In this document: positions 1-9,070 of the stretch, piece by piece | Layout of the letters: each line of letters opens with the position of its first letter | Position numbering within the stretch: position 1 is the stretch's first letter | Assembly (NCBI GenBank): GCA_015206945.1 | Contig: JADEXV010000003.1 | Location: 36,516 to 100,515 of the forward strand | Length of the DNA stretch: 64,000 nucleotides | Reading direction: 5' to 3' | Source: Nostocales cyanobacterium LEGE 12452 | Lineage (GTDB): Bacteria > Cyanobacteriota > Cyanobacteriia > Cyanobacteriales > Nostocaceae | Translations under genes and position numbers: made by a program | The notes under the pieces: generated by a model | The model's database searches: none | Seen by the model: the letters and a program-made list of their open reading frames with translations, nothing else | Told to the model about the DNA's origin: nothing

Positions 1-138
1 TTTTTTAACAAACAGAATTCAGAAGTCAGAAGCCAGAATTCAAAATTGAATTCTGTAATTAGTAGGTAGAAGGTCTGTAGCTTGCTTCCCACAGGGTTTT
101 CTAGATTAATTCATTCTGAATTCTGTATTCTTCTTCAA

Positions 139-795
139 TCACTCAACACTCAGACCTTTGATTTGGCAAGGACGAAAAGACTGACGATGCAGAGGCGAGG
201 GCCCGTATTGTTGCAAAGCCAGCAAATGCCGCTGGCTACCATAACCCTTGTTACACTCCAGGTTGTACATAGGGTATTTTAATGCTAGACGCATTATCAG
301 ATCGTCACGCCAAACCTTAGCAACAATACTAGCAGAGGCAATAGCGAGCGATCGCTCGTCCCCTTTAACTATTGTTTGTTGCGGCAATAGCAAATCTTTG
401 ATTGACTGATTGCCGTCAATTAAGCAGAGTGCAGGCTGTACCTTTAACTTCAGCACAGCCCGCTTCATTGCTAACAACGTCGCTTGCAAAATATTTATCT
501 TGTCAATTTCAGCAGTAGAAGCAAACCCAATTTTCCAATCTATAGCCAGCGCACAAATTTGCTGCGCTAGCTGAGTTCTCCGAGAACTAGACAACTTTTT
601 ACTGTCTTTAATTTTAGCTGCTATCAGTATTGGCAAAGCGCGATCTGGTAGTATCACTGCTGCTGCCACCACAGGGCCAAATAGAGCGCCTCGCCCTACT
701 TCATCCACACCTGCAACCAACACTGGAATCTCTGACAAGGTAGAAAACTCCAGCCAAGTGGATTGTTCCAAAGGCGTTGGCGATTTTTCTACCAT
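139..795 (-). CDS. rnhB: Ribonuclease HII
   Basis: RNase HII cleaves the RNA strand of RNA-DNA hybrids and starts removal of ribonucleotides misincorporated in DNA. The 218-residue protein shows the family signature GVDEVGRG at residues 29-36 (acidic D31 and E32), a third acidic residue in CLIDGNQ (D127) and the SIVAKVWRDD helix near 156-165 that supplies the fourth. Length is normal for the family. The gene begins 8 bases after the RNase E stop on the same strand, so the two RNA-processing enzymes are very probably co-transcribed. Bases 1-138 beyond its stop hold only A/T-rich spacer. Confidence 0.95.
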   Translation of the reverse strand: MVEKSPTPLEQSTWLEFSTLSEIPVLVAGVDEVGRGALFGPVVAAAVILPDRALPILIAAKIKDSKKLSSSRRTQLAQQICALAIDWKIGFASTAEIDKINILQATLLAMKRAVLKLKVQPALCLIDGNQSIKDLLLPQQTIVKGDERSLAIASASIVAKVWRDDLIMRLALKYPMYNLECNKGYGSQRHLLALQQYGPSPLHRQSFRPCQIKGLSVE

Positions 796-803
796 AAATT
801 AAA

Positions 804-2945
804 TTAATTATCCTCGATCGCTGAGGAACGACGGCGGCGGCGACGGCTGGCTGTGGCGCTACTATTAGCTTCACTTTCATCTGCAATTTCGTTCGCGGCA
901 GCTTTCGCAGACAAGCGTCCCGAAGGATTCGCAGTTAACTCCAATGGTGGTTCAGTTGTCTCTTCGATCAAAGATTTTTGTTCTGGCTCAATAACTTTTG
1001 GTGTCGGTATTTTGCTTGCAGTTATTTCAGGTGTTGCCTTTTGGGCAATAGTGATTATTTCAGGTGTTGCTTTTTGGACAATAGTTGATTCTGAGGTTGA
1101 TTCAATTGGGGTCGTTGGCTGTTGACCAGGCTGAATCACATTAATAATCACAGACTTGGTATTTTTAACCTCTTGCTCTAACTTCACCAAGGGAGATATT
1201 CCCATCAAGGCAAATATATCCTGTTCTTGGAGGCTCATTTCTACAGTTCTAATCTCCGGTGGTTCTACCACTGGCTTAACTGGTTCTGCCTTGATAATTT
1301 TAGTGCGCTCTACTCTTTCACTCCAGCCTGGTTTACCAAGGGTGGGTGAGGGAATTTCTGGTGCAACTCCTAGTTCTGGCTCTACATCCAGGTCTAAATC
1401 TGGCTCGTTAACAAAAGTCAAGGGACTGGGAACAATCCGAGCTTCATCTTTCCCGTTTAACCCATTGACACCAATTCGACTGCGGCGAGTGCGGGTACGG
1501 CGCTTATCATTCAGTTCTTGATAACTAGGATGATTGATCAGATTTAGGTTGCTCAATTCCGAGTCGCCGTCAAATGCTTCCCCAAATCCATCGTATGTCT
1601 CTCGTGGTTCTGGGATGCGGGCAGATGGCTGACGTGGTTCTCGGTGAGGCAAGGATACAAAACGTTCGCGCTCTGGTGCCTCTGCCGGTATTGGCAATCG
1701 GTTTTCGATTTCTCCAGGCAGACGTACAGTATGTCCTAAACCGCCACAGGTAGGACAAGTTTCACCAAACAATTCATAAATATTTTGACCCTGACGTTTG
1801 CGGGTCAGTTCTACTAAACCCAGTTCGGTAAGTTGGGCAATCTGGGGACGAGCTTTGTCTGCTTTGAGTGCTTTATTAAAGTGTTCGAGAACTTGTAATT
1901 GGTCACGTCGCGATTCCATATCGATAAAATCAACGACGATCACCCCGGCGATATTTCGCAGACGCAACTGGCGAGCGATTTCTGTTGCTGCTTCGCAGTT
2001 TGTCCACAAAACTGTTTCTCTAGCTGTTGCCGATCGCGTGAACGAACCTGAGTTAACATCGATTACGGTTAATGCCTCCGTTGGCTCGATGATAATGTAA
2101 CCGCCAGAAGGTAGGTCTACTCTTGGTTTCAGGGCTTCTCGAATGGCAGCAGTGATGCGGAAGTATTCTAAAATTGGGGAGCGATCGCGATGATGGTCAA
2201 TCAACAATCCCTGCGGTGTTTGACCACCACTCCAATTCTGCAAGTACTGTTTGACGCGCTTCAAACCAGTACTAGAATCTACAACAATCCGATTGACATC
2301 CGCGCCGTACATATCCCGCAATACGCGCTGGATAAAGTCATCGTCTCGGTTGAGCAGTGCTGGAGCACGGGTGGAATGAGCTTCCTGCTGAATGGCCTCC
2401 CATTGCTTTTGCAGCAACTCCAAATCTTCCATAATCGCTTCTTCGGGTTTGCCTTCTGCTTCTGTACGCACAAGCAAACCCATTCCCGCCGGCTTGACCA
2501 AAATCGCCAGCGCTCGCAAGCGGTTGCGCTCACTTTCACTTTTAATCCGTCGAGATAAATTTACGCCCCGACCGTAGGGCATCAGTACTACGTAGCGTCC
2601 AGGTAAGGTGATATTACCCGTGAGCCTGGGACCTTTTGTCCCCGTTGGCTCTTTCATTACTTGCACCAAAACTTTCTGTTGTGGTGTAAGTAGTTCTGTA
2701 ATTGCCGCTGCGGTACGCTTGAGCTTCAATGGGCCCAAGTCGGTAACATGAATAAAACCGTTGCGCTCTGGATCACCAATATTGACAAAAGCCGCATCTA
2801 TCCCAGGTAATACGTTTTCTACTACTCCTAAGTAGATATCACCTATTTGATGATGACCCGTAGCAACAACGAGTTCCTGTATTTGATCTTCAGAAAAAAC
2901 CGCAGCAATTTGGTGCTGCTCCGCGATGATAATTTGTTTCGGCAT
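804..2945 (-). CDS. rne: Ribonuclease E/G family endoribonuclease
   Basis: The main single-strand endoribonuclease of mRNA decay and rRNA/tRNA processing. Residues 1-120 form the S1-type RNA-binding start (GDIYLGVVENVLPGIDAAFVNIG). The catalytic metal ligands lie in VIDVNSGSFT and VVDFIDMESRRD, and the zinc-link is CPTCGGLG near residue 395. After residue ~430 the protein is low-complexity and proline/glutamate-rich. It ends with the arginine-rich motif RRRRRRSSA followed by IEDN; in cyanobacteria such a C-terminal nonapeptide is known to dock polynucleotide phosphorylase. The 713-residue length fits the cyanobacterial form, which lacks the long E. coli degradosome scaffold. It precedes rnhB in an operon and has a long structured leader upstream. 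Confidence 0.96.
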   Translation of the reverse strand: MPKQIIIAEQHQIAAVFSEDQIQELVVATGHHQIGDIYLGVVENVLPGIDAAFVNIGDPERNGFIHVTDLGPLKLKRTAAAITELLTPQQKVLVQVMKEPTGTKGPRLTGNITLPGRYVVLMPYGRGVNLSRRIKSESERNRLRALAILVKPAGMGLLVRTEAEGKPEEAIMEDLELLQKQWEAIQQEAHSTRAPALLNRDDDFIQRVLRDMYGADVNRIVVDSSTGLKRVKQYLQNWSGGQTPQGLLIDHHRDRSPILEYFRITAAIREALKPRVDLPSGGYIIIEPTEALTVIDVNSGSFTRSATARETVLWTNCEAATEIARQLRLRNIAGVIVVDFIDMESRRDQLQVLEHFNKALKADKARPQIAQLTELGLVELTRKRQGQNIYELFGETCPTCGGLGHTVRLPGEIENRLPIPAEAPERERFVSLPHREPRQPSARIPEPRETYDGFGEAFDGDSELSNLNLINHPSYQELNDKRRTRTRRSRIGVNGLNGKDEARIVPSPLTFVNEPDLDLDVEPELGVAPEIPSPTLGKPGWSERVERTKIIKAEPVKPVVEPPEIRTVEMSLQEQDIFALMGISPLVKLEQEVKNTKSVIINVIQPGQQPTTPIESTSESTIVQKATPEIITIAQKATPEITASKIPTPKVIEPEQKSLIEETTEPPLELTANPSGRLSAKAAANEIADESEANSSATASRRRRRRSSAIEDN

Positions 2946-3883
2946 TCAATTTCCTCAAAAATTGGCAGCACTTACAGGTTTGAGGTTTGTTGTATCAAGT
3001 CCGGTTAATTACTTAATAACTCAAAACTAATTGCGTCTCCGCATCAGTTTTAATTACCAGCTGTTTCTCGGTTTGATATTATACTTTCGCTGCCCTCGCA
3101 ACCCTCAAAAGGCGCTACTGATAATAAAAATCGCAAATCTGAGCTTCTAAGTTAAATAGCTATTGGCGCTCTTAAGAGCGTTTCTACGGCTGATTATTCC
3201 AGAACTGCTGCATATCGTTTAAGCAATTAAATCAACCGTCCGTGGTTGATTTGTGATGCAATACCCTCAAATCTTGAGAGTTCTGAGTTGAAAGTTCTAA
3301 ATCCTGAGTCAGCATTTTAACTCAGGATGCTTTATTTGAGAGTAACCTACTGAATTCGTTAAGAAAAAGAAACTATTTCTATTTTCCATTCCCGGATTTA
3401 TCTTAGGGTTATATTCAGATTCGCCAGTCGCTAACCTGCCTTGAACGGCTCTAGCCTAAGACAAGCAGCGCTTTGCGCGTCTCGTGAACATCTACAACAA
3501 GTCGGCATAACCGACATCAGTTGCTTTAACTCTAAAAAAATAATGCACTAGCTCTTGGCACTACCTGGATTAGACATTCAGCAGTTGTTTAAAAGCATGG
3601 ATTTAGAGAAGCTAACCGAGCCTGCTGTTAGTTACTGATTCACAAGGTAGCTATAGAGAGAGTGTGCATTCTTTAATCTGCTTTTTGTTTGTCTAGGATA
3701 AAATCCTAGAAGTTGCACTCTAATATCTTTGCTTTCGCCCCCTGAATACCAGGGTAGTGAACCAGCTAATTCAATGCAGCGCCAGAAAATTTCTCTTCAC
3801 CCTATTCTAACGCAACCTTCCTAAAAATCAATTCCTGTGAGCTGCCATCTTAGGACAACTACTAGCAAGTTGCCCTAGATGGA
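2946..3883 (-). promoter_or_regulatory. Long structured leader/spacer upstream of rne
   Basis: This 938-base stretch between the radical SAM gene and rne has no ORF of useful size. Read toward rne it contains perfect hairpins: 3301-3309 with 3320-3328 (ATCCTGAGT/ACTCAGGAT), 3229-3237 with 3244-3252 (AAATCAACC/GGTTGATTT), and the 14-base palindrome CGCTCTTAAGAGCG at 3167-3180. RNase E autoregulation through its own 5' untranslated region is established in E. coli, so a structured leader here is plausible. The transcription start is not visible. Confidence 0.5.
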
Positions 3884-6565
3884 TTATACCCCTAAAATTA
3901 GCCGATTGCGGTGGATGTGCAGGAGTTGAAATTCTACACCAGCCACTGTCTCTAGCATAAACAGGATTTGTTCGGGACGCAACACCAAACCGTCTTGGCG
4001 ATAGCTACCTAGATAACGGATTACAGATGACATAGATTCTGCAACGCAATTGTAGTTTTCTACTAACTCCAGTTCAAATAAGCGATCGCGCAGATTTATT
4101 AACTGGCTCTTGCCTGATTTAGTTATTTGCTCGTACCAAAGTTCCTCTTTTGCTTTGATTGTATCAATCCAGTTTTGCCATTGTATGGGTGTTGTTTCTG
4201 CTAATACTGCTACAGTAATTAAATACTCTGCGGACTCTAGCAATTGGGTAGCTGCACTAGCTTTTAAATCTATTTGCTCCACATTATATATAGGTATGTC
4301 TGTGGGCATTTCACAAGCCAACTTTTCTCGGAAAGTATCAACTTCTACTGGCACAGTTAACTCAAAATCTGCAATTTCACCGCTACTAGTAGCCCCTAGA
4401 GCCAAAGCAGTTGCTAGAGAAATCCGTGGCATTGGGTGAAACCCACCAGTAAAAGCAATTGGTAAGCCTGCTCGCCGCACAACTCGGTCAAATAGACGGA
4501 TTAAATCAAGATGGCTCATCAAAGCCATATTACCCTGCTTACCAAACCAAACTCGCAGTCTTTGCGCCTTTGTTGTGTTGGGAACAAACTCGCCTGCGAA
4601 TTTTGGGATAGCAGGTGAGTCAATCACGATATTATGCCCAAAGTCAGTGCCACAGACGCCACAATGAGAACAACCTTCAAAAGAGCAGTCGGGTACAATT
4701 GCAGCTTCTAGAGCGCGTTGCAAGTCTTCTTGGAGCCACTTTTTGTCAATCCCGGTATCAATATGATCCCAAGGTAGGGGAATATCGAGGGAGTGGAAAG
4801 TACTAAGTGGGCTATTCTCCTCTGCTTCTTTGCCCTTTTGCGTCTCTAGGTGAAACAAATTCCATTCGCCATTTTCTACTTGGCGGTATTTCCAATCTAA
4901 ATCGGCTTGGGCAATCGCAGATCCCCAAGCGCTAAAAGCTCGATCTAAATTTTCATACCAGGAATCCATACCTGCACCCAATTCCCAGGCACGGCGGACT
5001 ACTTTGCTCAAATTGCGATCGCCTCGTCCCACAAAATCTTCCATTGCCGAAATGCGGACATCGGTAAAATTTACCTTCACTGCCTTTATTCGGCGGAATT
5101 CTTGCCGCAACAGGTTTTGTTTGCGCTTAAATTCAGCGGTAGAAACTGAGTGCCACTGGAATGGTGTATGGGGCTTGGGCGTAAAGTTAGAAATAGTCAG
5201 GTTAAAGTTTAGAGGTTTTCTGCCCTTGCCTCGACATTCTCGCTGTAGCCAGCTTACCGTTTCAGCAATGCCCATAACGTCAGCATCCGTTTCACCCGGC
5301 AAGCCAATCATAAAATACAACTTTATTTTATCCCAGCCTTGCTCCCAAGCGGTTTTTACTCCCCGCAACAATTCTTCATTCGTCAACCCCTTATTCACAA
5401 TGTCTCGCATCCGCTGAGTACCAGCTTCTGGAGCAAAAGTCAGTCCACCTTGGCGCGTACCTCCCAGGATGTTGGCAATATTCTCATCAAATCTGTCTAC
5501 CCGTTGGCTTGGTAGAGTCAGAGAAATGTTTTCATTTTTTAAGCGATTTTTGATTTCCATCCCTACTGCTGGTAGGGACAAATAATCAGAACAACTCAGA
5601 GATAGGAGGGAAAACTCATTGTAACCAGTTGCCCGCATCCCCTGTTCAATTGCTTCTACAACTTTATCGGGTTCTACATCCCGTGCTGGTCGAGTCAGCA
5701 TTCCTGGTTGACAGAAGCGACAGCCACGAGTGCAACCACGCCGAATCTCAATGGTCAAGCGATCGTGCACTGTTTCTACGTAGGGAACCAAACCAATAGA
5801 ATATGCTGGTATGGGAGTTGCAACCCGTCGCAGAATTCGTTTTGGCACGTCTGGGCGGAGAGGGTGAACTGAGCCATCCTCTGCCATGTCGTAAAACTGA
5901 GGCACATATACGCCTGGTATCTGTGCCAAATCCAGTAATATATTTTCCCGGCTTAATCTTGCTTGTTTGCCTTCTTCCAACACCAAACCAATTTCTGGCA
6001 GCAGTTCTTCTCCATCTCCAAGGGCGATAAAGTCGAAGAAGTCAGCATAAGGCTCAGGATTTGATGTCGCTGTTTGCCCACCAGCGAAAATCAACGGAAA
6101 GGATGACTGGGTATCGGTAGATTCTCTGACTCCCTGTCCCTCTGCGCCTCTGCTTTGCTGCCTTTCTCGCCATGTCAATGGAATCCCTGCCAAATCCAAC
6201 ATTTCGAGGATATTAGTCGCACCCAGTTCGTAACTGAGGCTAAAGCCTAAAATGTCGAATTCTGTCAGCGATCGCTTTGACTCTACCGCAAACAATGGCG
6301 TATTAGTTTCGCGTAGTTTGGCTGCTAGGTCTTTTCCTGGGAGATAGGCGCGATCGCACAATTGACGCGGTTGGGCATTCAAGATGTTATAAAGGATGAT
6401 GTGCCCTAAATTAGAGGCACCGACTTCATATACTTCTGGGTAGGTTAAAACCCAACGTATTGCTGCCGTATCCCAAGGTTTATGTACTGCTAACAGCTCG
6501 TTACCTAAGTAACGTGCTGGTTTTAAAATATCCGACGTTATTAATTTTTCAACTGCAACAACCAC
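3884..6565 (-). CDS. TIGR03960-type radical SAM protein fused to DUF2344 domain
   Basis: An 893-residue enzyme of unknown reaction. The N-terminal ~200 residues resemble the B12-binding-like region of this family. The radical SAM core starts near residue 240 with the cluster motif CTRGCRFC (CxxxCxxC, about residues 277-284). A cysteine-rich patch CSHCGVCG lies near residue 640. The last ~220 residues match the DUF2344/TIGR03936 domain (LRVWFGKQGNMALMSHLDL, FTGGFHPMPRISLATALALG). In many bacteria the two parts are separate adjacent genes; here they are one chain. It lies directly upstream of rne on the same strand, a linkage that I recall also occurs with RNase G in Firmicutes, hinting at a role near RNA processing or modification (inference). 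Confidence 0.88.
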   Translation of the reverse strand: MVVAVEKLITSDILKPARYLGNELLAVHKPWDTAAIRWVLTYPEVYEVGASNLGHIILYNILNAQPRQLCDRAYLPGKDLAAKLRETNTPLFAVESKRSLTEFDILGFSLSYELGATNILEMLDLAGIPLTWRERQQSRGAEGQGVRESTDTQSSFPLIFAGGQTATSNPEPYADFFDFIALGDGEELLPEIGLVLEEGKQARLSRENILLDLAQIPGVYVPQFYDMAEDGSVHPLRPDVPKRILRRVATPIPAYSIGLVPYVETVHDRLTIEIRRGCTRGCRFCQPGMLTRPARDVEPDKVVEAIEQGMRATGYNEFSLLSLSCSDYLSLPAVGMEIKNRLKNENISLTLPSQRVDRFDENIANILGGTRQGGLTFAPEAGTQRMRDIVNKGLTNEELLRGVKTAWEQGWDKIKLYFMIGLPGETDADVMGIAETVSWLQRECRGKGRKPLNFNLTISNFTPKPHTPFQWHSVSTAEFKRKQNLLRQEFRRIKAVKVNFTDVRISAMEDFVGRGDRNLSKVVRRAWELGAGMDSWYENLDRAFSAWGSAIAQADLDWKYRQVENGEWNLFHLETQKGKEAEENSPLSTFHSLDIPLPWDHIDTGIDKKWLQEDLQRALEAAIVPDCSFEGCSHCGVCGTDFGHNIVIDSPAIPKFAGEFVPNTTKAQRLRVWFGKQGNMALMSHLDLIRLFDRVVRRAGLPIAFTGGFHPMPRISLATALALGATSSGEIADFELTVPVEVDTFREKLACEMPTDIPIYNVEQIDLKASAATQLLESAEYLITVAVLAETTPIQWQNWIDTIKAKEELWYEQITKSGKSQLINLRDRLFELELVENYNCVAESMSSVIRYLGSYRQDGLVLRPEQILFMLETVAGVEFQLLHIHRNRLILGV

Positions 6566-6710
6566 TGTGCTATCTTCTAGCTACCTTAATTACAGCTACC
6601 CAACCCCAACATTAGCATTGAATTAGGTCTTATAACAGATTTTATCGTTGCAACTTACAACTCCTTTACATAAAGTCCGCTTATTGCCTGAACCTTTGTG
6701 CTTTTACATA

Positions 6711-7040
6711 TTATGTTTGGGCCAGTTCGGCTTCAGCATCTAATATTTCAAATACCCTATCAAGTTGCGTCAGTTCAAAAATCATTCTAATTTGTGGACC
6801 AACAGCGCGAAGTTGGCAACTTCTTCCTAAAGTAAGAGCCAGCTTGTGTGTAGATAACAATGCCATCAATCCCGCGCTGTCTAAAGATTCTACTGCTGCG
6901 AGGTCTACTACCAAGATGGAAATACCATTTTGCGCCAACGCTGTGGTCATATCTCGTTCAAATTCCAAGGCGTTTGCAGCATTTAAACACCCTTGGGGGC
7001 GAATGACTGCAATCTTGGGATAGTTAAGCACTGCCTGCAT
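6711..7040 (-). CDS. STAS-domain anti-anti-sigma factor-like protein
   Basis: A 109-residue single STAS domain, the SpoIIAA-like fold that binds anti-sigma kinases or serves in partner-switching modules. The start MQAVLNYPKIAVIRPQG, the central strand SILVVDLAAVESLDSAG and the following helix LMALLSTHKLAL are typical. The serine in DSAG is the position normally phosphorylated by a partner kinase. No kinase or phosphatase partner is nearby, so it is an orphan component here. Transcribed toward the radical SAM gene after a 145-base gap and divergent from the small gene at 7512. Confidence 0.85.
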   Translation of the reverse strand: MQAVLNYPKIAVIRPQGCLNAANALEFERDMTTALAQNGISILVVDLAAVESLDSAGLMALLSTHKLALTLGRSCQLRAVGPQIRMIFELTQLDRVFEILDAEAELAQT

Positions 7041-7511
7041 AGTTACATCCTATTAAGAATTTTGAAGCGTCAAGCTAAGGATTATTTGAACATAAACTCT
7101 ATTTTGTTGCATCGACCATACGTCTTAGCTCTCTTTGCTGAATCTTTATTGCTTTAGTATGTCTGTTTAAAGATTGTTATAATTCCAGGTTAAAATGTGT
7201 TTATATATACTTTTTTTTTATGTCACTTCAAAAACAATCAACTATAGACGGCCATAGAGCAGACAAATTATCAGTAACTATGCTGAGAAAGCTTGCTTAG
7301 TCTACAACTAAAGCTAATTTAGCCAAGTCTTAACGTTAGGTTAAATCTCCCACTTTAGCGTTGCTGATGGCATACGGCAAAGTCATAGTGAATTATCTAT
7401 CTAACTAATTAAATTGTGATATATATCACTACTAAGTTAGTATTTGGATCACTCTTTATACTGAGGCTGATCTGGGATGATTAGTGTCATATTACAGTTG
7501 GATTATTACTT
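7041..7511. other. Divergent intergenic region with CRP-like palindrome
   Basis: This 471-base A/T-rich spacer separates the divergent STAS gene and the 66-residue gene. It holds a T-tract near 7210-7220 and the CRP-like palindrome listed separately at 7415-7430; otherwise I see no coding or RNA gene. Confidence 0.5.
7415..7430. promoter_or_regulatory. CRP-like binding site
   Basis: TGTGATATATATCACT fits the CRP consensus TGTGA-N6-TCACA with one mismatch at the last base. The core GTGATATATATCAC is a perfect 14-base palindrome. It is flanked by a wider inverted pair, CTAACT at ~7401 and AGTTAG at ~7435. It lies about 82 bases before the start codon of the 66-residue gene. Cyanobacteria carry cAMP-binding CRP homologues with this consensus; function here is inferred. 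Confidence 0.45.
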
Positions 7512-7712
7512 ATGAGAACTCAGTACGCTATTCGTAAATTGGTAGAAAAAGCTCTTGACATTAAAAAACTAACTCCTGAGATAGAGAATGAAATTAACTC
7601 AGAACTGACAGAACTGGGTTACATTTCTGATGTTGATTACGAAGCCCTAGAATTATTAATGGCAGAGATGGATGCTGGACGAATCCAGTTGGTTCCTAGC
7701 CTAGGATTTTAG
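7512..7712 (+). CDS. Small acidic hypothetical protein, 66 aa
   Basis: I do not recognise a named family. The protein is acidic, probably all-helical and soluble (RTQYAIRKLVEKALDIKKLTP, then DVDYEALELLMAEMDAGRIQLVPSLGF) and has no signal peptide or membrane segment. The size, helical pattern and a closing VPSLGF resemble small cyanobacterial regulatory or adaptor proteins, but that is only an impression. The gene has its own upstream region with a CRP-like palindrome about 80 bases before the ATG, suggesting separate regulation. It is followed by a pseudogene, not a partner gene. Confidence 0.7.
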   Translation: MRTQYAIRKLVEKALDIKKLTPEIENEINSELTELGYISDVDYEALELLMAEMDAGRIQLVPSLGF

Positions 7713-7954
7713 GCGCTCTCTACGTTCGCGCAGCCTGTGGCAGACAGAAGTTGTGTGTAGCTTGCTTTTCTGTAAGGATAAGAGGACTCTTTAACGTAAT
7801 TCGTAATTAAATTAATGTAGCAGGGGGATACAAGGGCGATATGATAGCTAGTTTTTTCTATGAGATTGATTATTTAAATACTTAAGATGGCGTAAACTGT
7901 GCTAGGGAACATCTACATTGTGCATTCGTAGTCAATCTTCATACAGTTCGCTAA

Positions 7955-8260
7955 ATGCTTAAAAAAATTCCTCCCAATCTGTTTGCTGAATTTGTCCACA
8001 AACAGAATGAACTCGTTGCTAAGGGAGTTGATATCATCAATATGGCTACTGGCGAGCTAGATAAACTTATATCCTTCAGGTGATGCATGAGGCGATTGAG
8101 GACGCTGCTAACCACAATTATCCACTTTACGAAGGTACGAAAAAATTTTTGGTGCGAAGGATGTAGCAATCGAATTTCACAGTCTTCAACGCATGAAAAA
8201 TGTTGGTATTGGCTACAGTTGAGGAAGAGACTGGGAATTAGGGATACAACTCTTGGAGAG
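7955..8260 (+). pseudogene. Decayed LL-diaminopimelate aminotransferase-like gene remnant
   Basis: Starting at ATG 7955, frame one reads MLKKIPPNLFAEFVHKQNE, then VAKGVDIINMATGELDK, the N-terminus of class I aminotransferases of the DapL type. It stops at ~8083. Another frame continues with VMHEAIEDAANHNYPLYEGTKKF, matching the next conserved block. A further frame then gives GAKDVAIEFHSL, which in intact DapL lies roughly 140 residues later, just before the PLP-lysine region; a degraded GW-IGF-like stretch follows near 8195-8225. So the remnant has a stop, frameshifts and a large internal deletion. DapL makes LL-diaminopimelate for lysine and peptidoglycan, so a functional copy is expected elsewhere. 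Confidence 0.75.
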
Positions 8261-8313
8261 GCTGCGCCAACAACCAAGGGTAGTTAGAATCTAGACTTCG
8301 CTCGATTTCCGCG

Positions 8314-8362
8314 CAGCGATGCACTGAACGCAGTCGTTGTGTCGAAACTCAGTGCATCGCTG
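8314..8362. repeat. 14-bp perfect inverted repeat
   Basis: CAGCGATGCACTGA at 8314-8327 is perfectly complementary to TCAGTGCATCGCTG at 8349-8362 with a 21-base loop. It lies between the pseudogene and a convergent gene. There is no T-tract, so a dispersed hairpin element is more likely than a classic terminator. Confidence 0.6.
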
Positions 8363-8409
8363 GGGACTGGGAAGACAAGGAAGAATTATTCAAGAAGTCT
8401 CTATGTTGC

Positions 8410-8808
8410 CTAATCCCCGATGCCCAACCCCTCTTGATATGCTTGCCAAAGTTGGTGAATAAACTGATTGAGTTGCTGCTTTGCGACTGAATCAGGTTCA
8501 GTTTTTGGTTCTTTGGCTAAAAGTTGGCTCAAGAAGGTAATTACTTCTGTGTCTAATGCTGGGCGAAATAAATTGGCAGGCCAAAGTAAGTCAGATGCAT
8601 CTCGCAAATCGGTAATTAGAGGTGATTCTTCTATGAAAGTAACGATTAATAAAGGACGCACCCAGCACAACTGGCGAGAAACTACAAATTGAATGACTTC
8701 TGCATACAGGTTCCTGTCGCCATACTCTAGAGACACAATTTGTCCCGTTTGAAGAAAATCTAAGCTGATGTCCATCTTGGGCAAGGGCAAGGATTGTTTT
8801 GCTTGCAA
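8410..8808 (-). CDS. Conserved cyanobacterial hypothetical protein, 132 aa
   Basis: A soluble protein with no recognised domain. The first half is strand-rich (TGQIVSLEYGDRNLYAEVIQFVVSRQLCWVRPLLIV) and the second half is helical (EVITFLSQLLAKEP, QQLNQFIHQLWQAYQEG). The pattern of a small beta domain followed by a helical tail suggests a protein-binding or regulatory role, but nothing specific can be said. The start could also be the internal Met at residue 12 (MDISLDFLQTGQ), which removes a low-conservation lead. It stands alone, divergent from clpS. Confidence 0.65.
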   Translation of the reverse strand: MQAKQSLPLPKMDISLDFLQTGQIVSLEYGDRNLYAEVIQFVVSRQLCWVRPLLIVTFIEESPLITDLRDASDLLWPANLFRPALDTEVITFLSQLLAKEPKTEPDSVAKQQLNQFIHQLWQAYQEGLGIGD

Positions 8809-9070
8809 CTTTTTTAATCTTAAAAGTGAAAATGCGCTACGTTTAAGAAAAGCTTCTGTAAGATTAGGGTAGCACTCTTACGGCAGCCATGTCTTAGACG
8901 TGTGCCTTATCAAGTGGCTACGCAAAACTAATACAACCAATCCCTGCCAGCAAAGGGTTTTCCTAGCATAGTATCTGAGCAGAAATACTATAGAATAGGT
9001 AAACAACTGTTGAGCGATCGCAAAACAGAGACTTTGTTGTAGTGAAGTAACGAGAAAAGAGCAAAGAGCC

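Noticed and set aside
1..138. Possible gene at the left window edge
   Set aside because: The sequence is A/T-rich with short direct repeats (AGAATTCAGAAGTCAG-like) and no supported coding frame.
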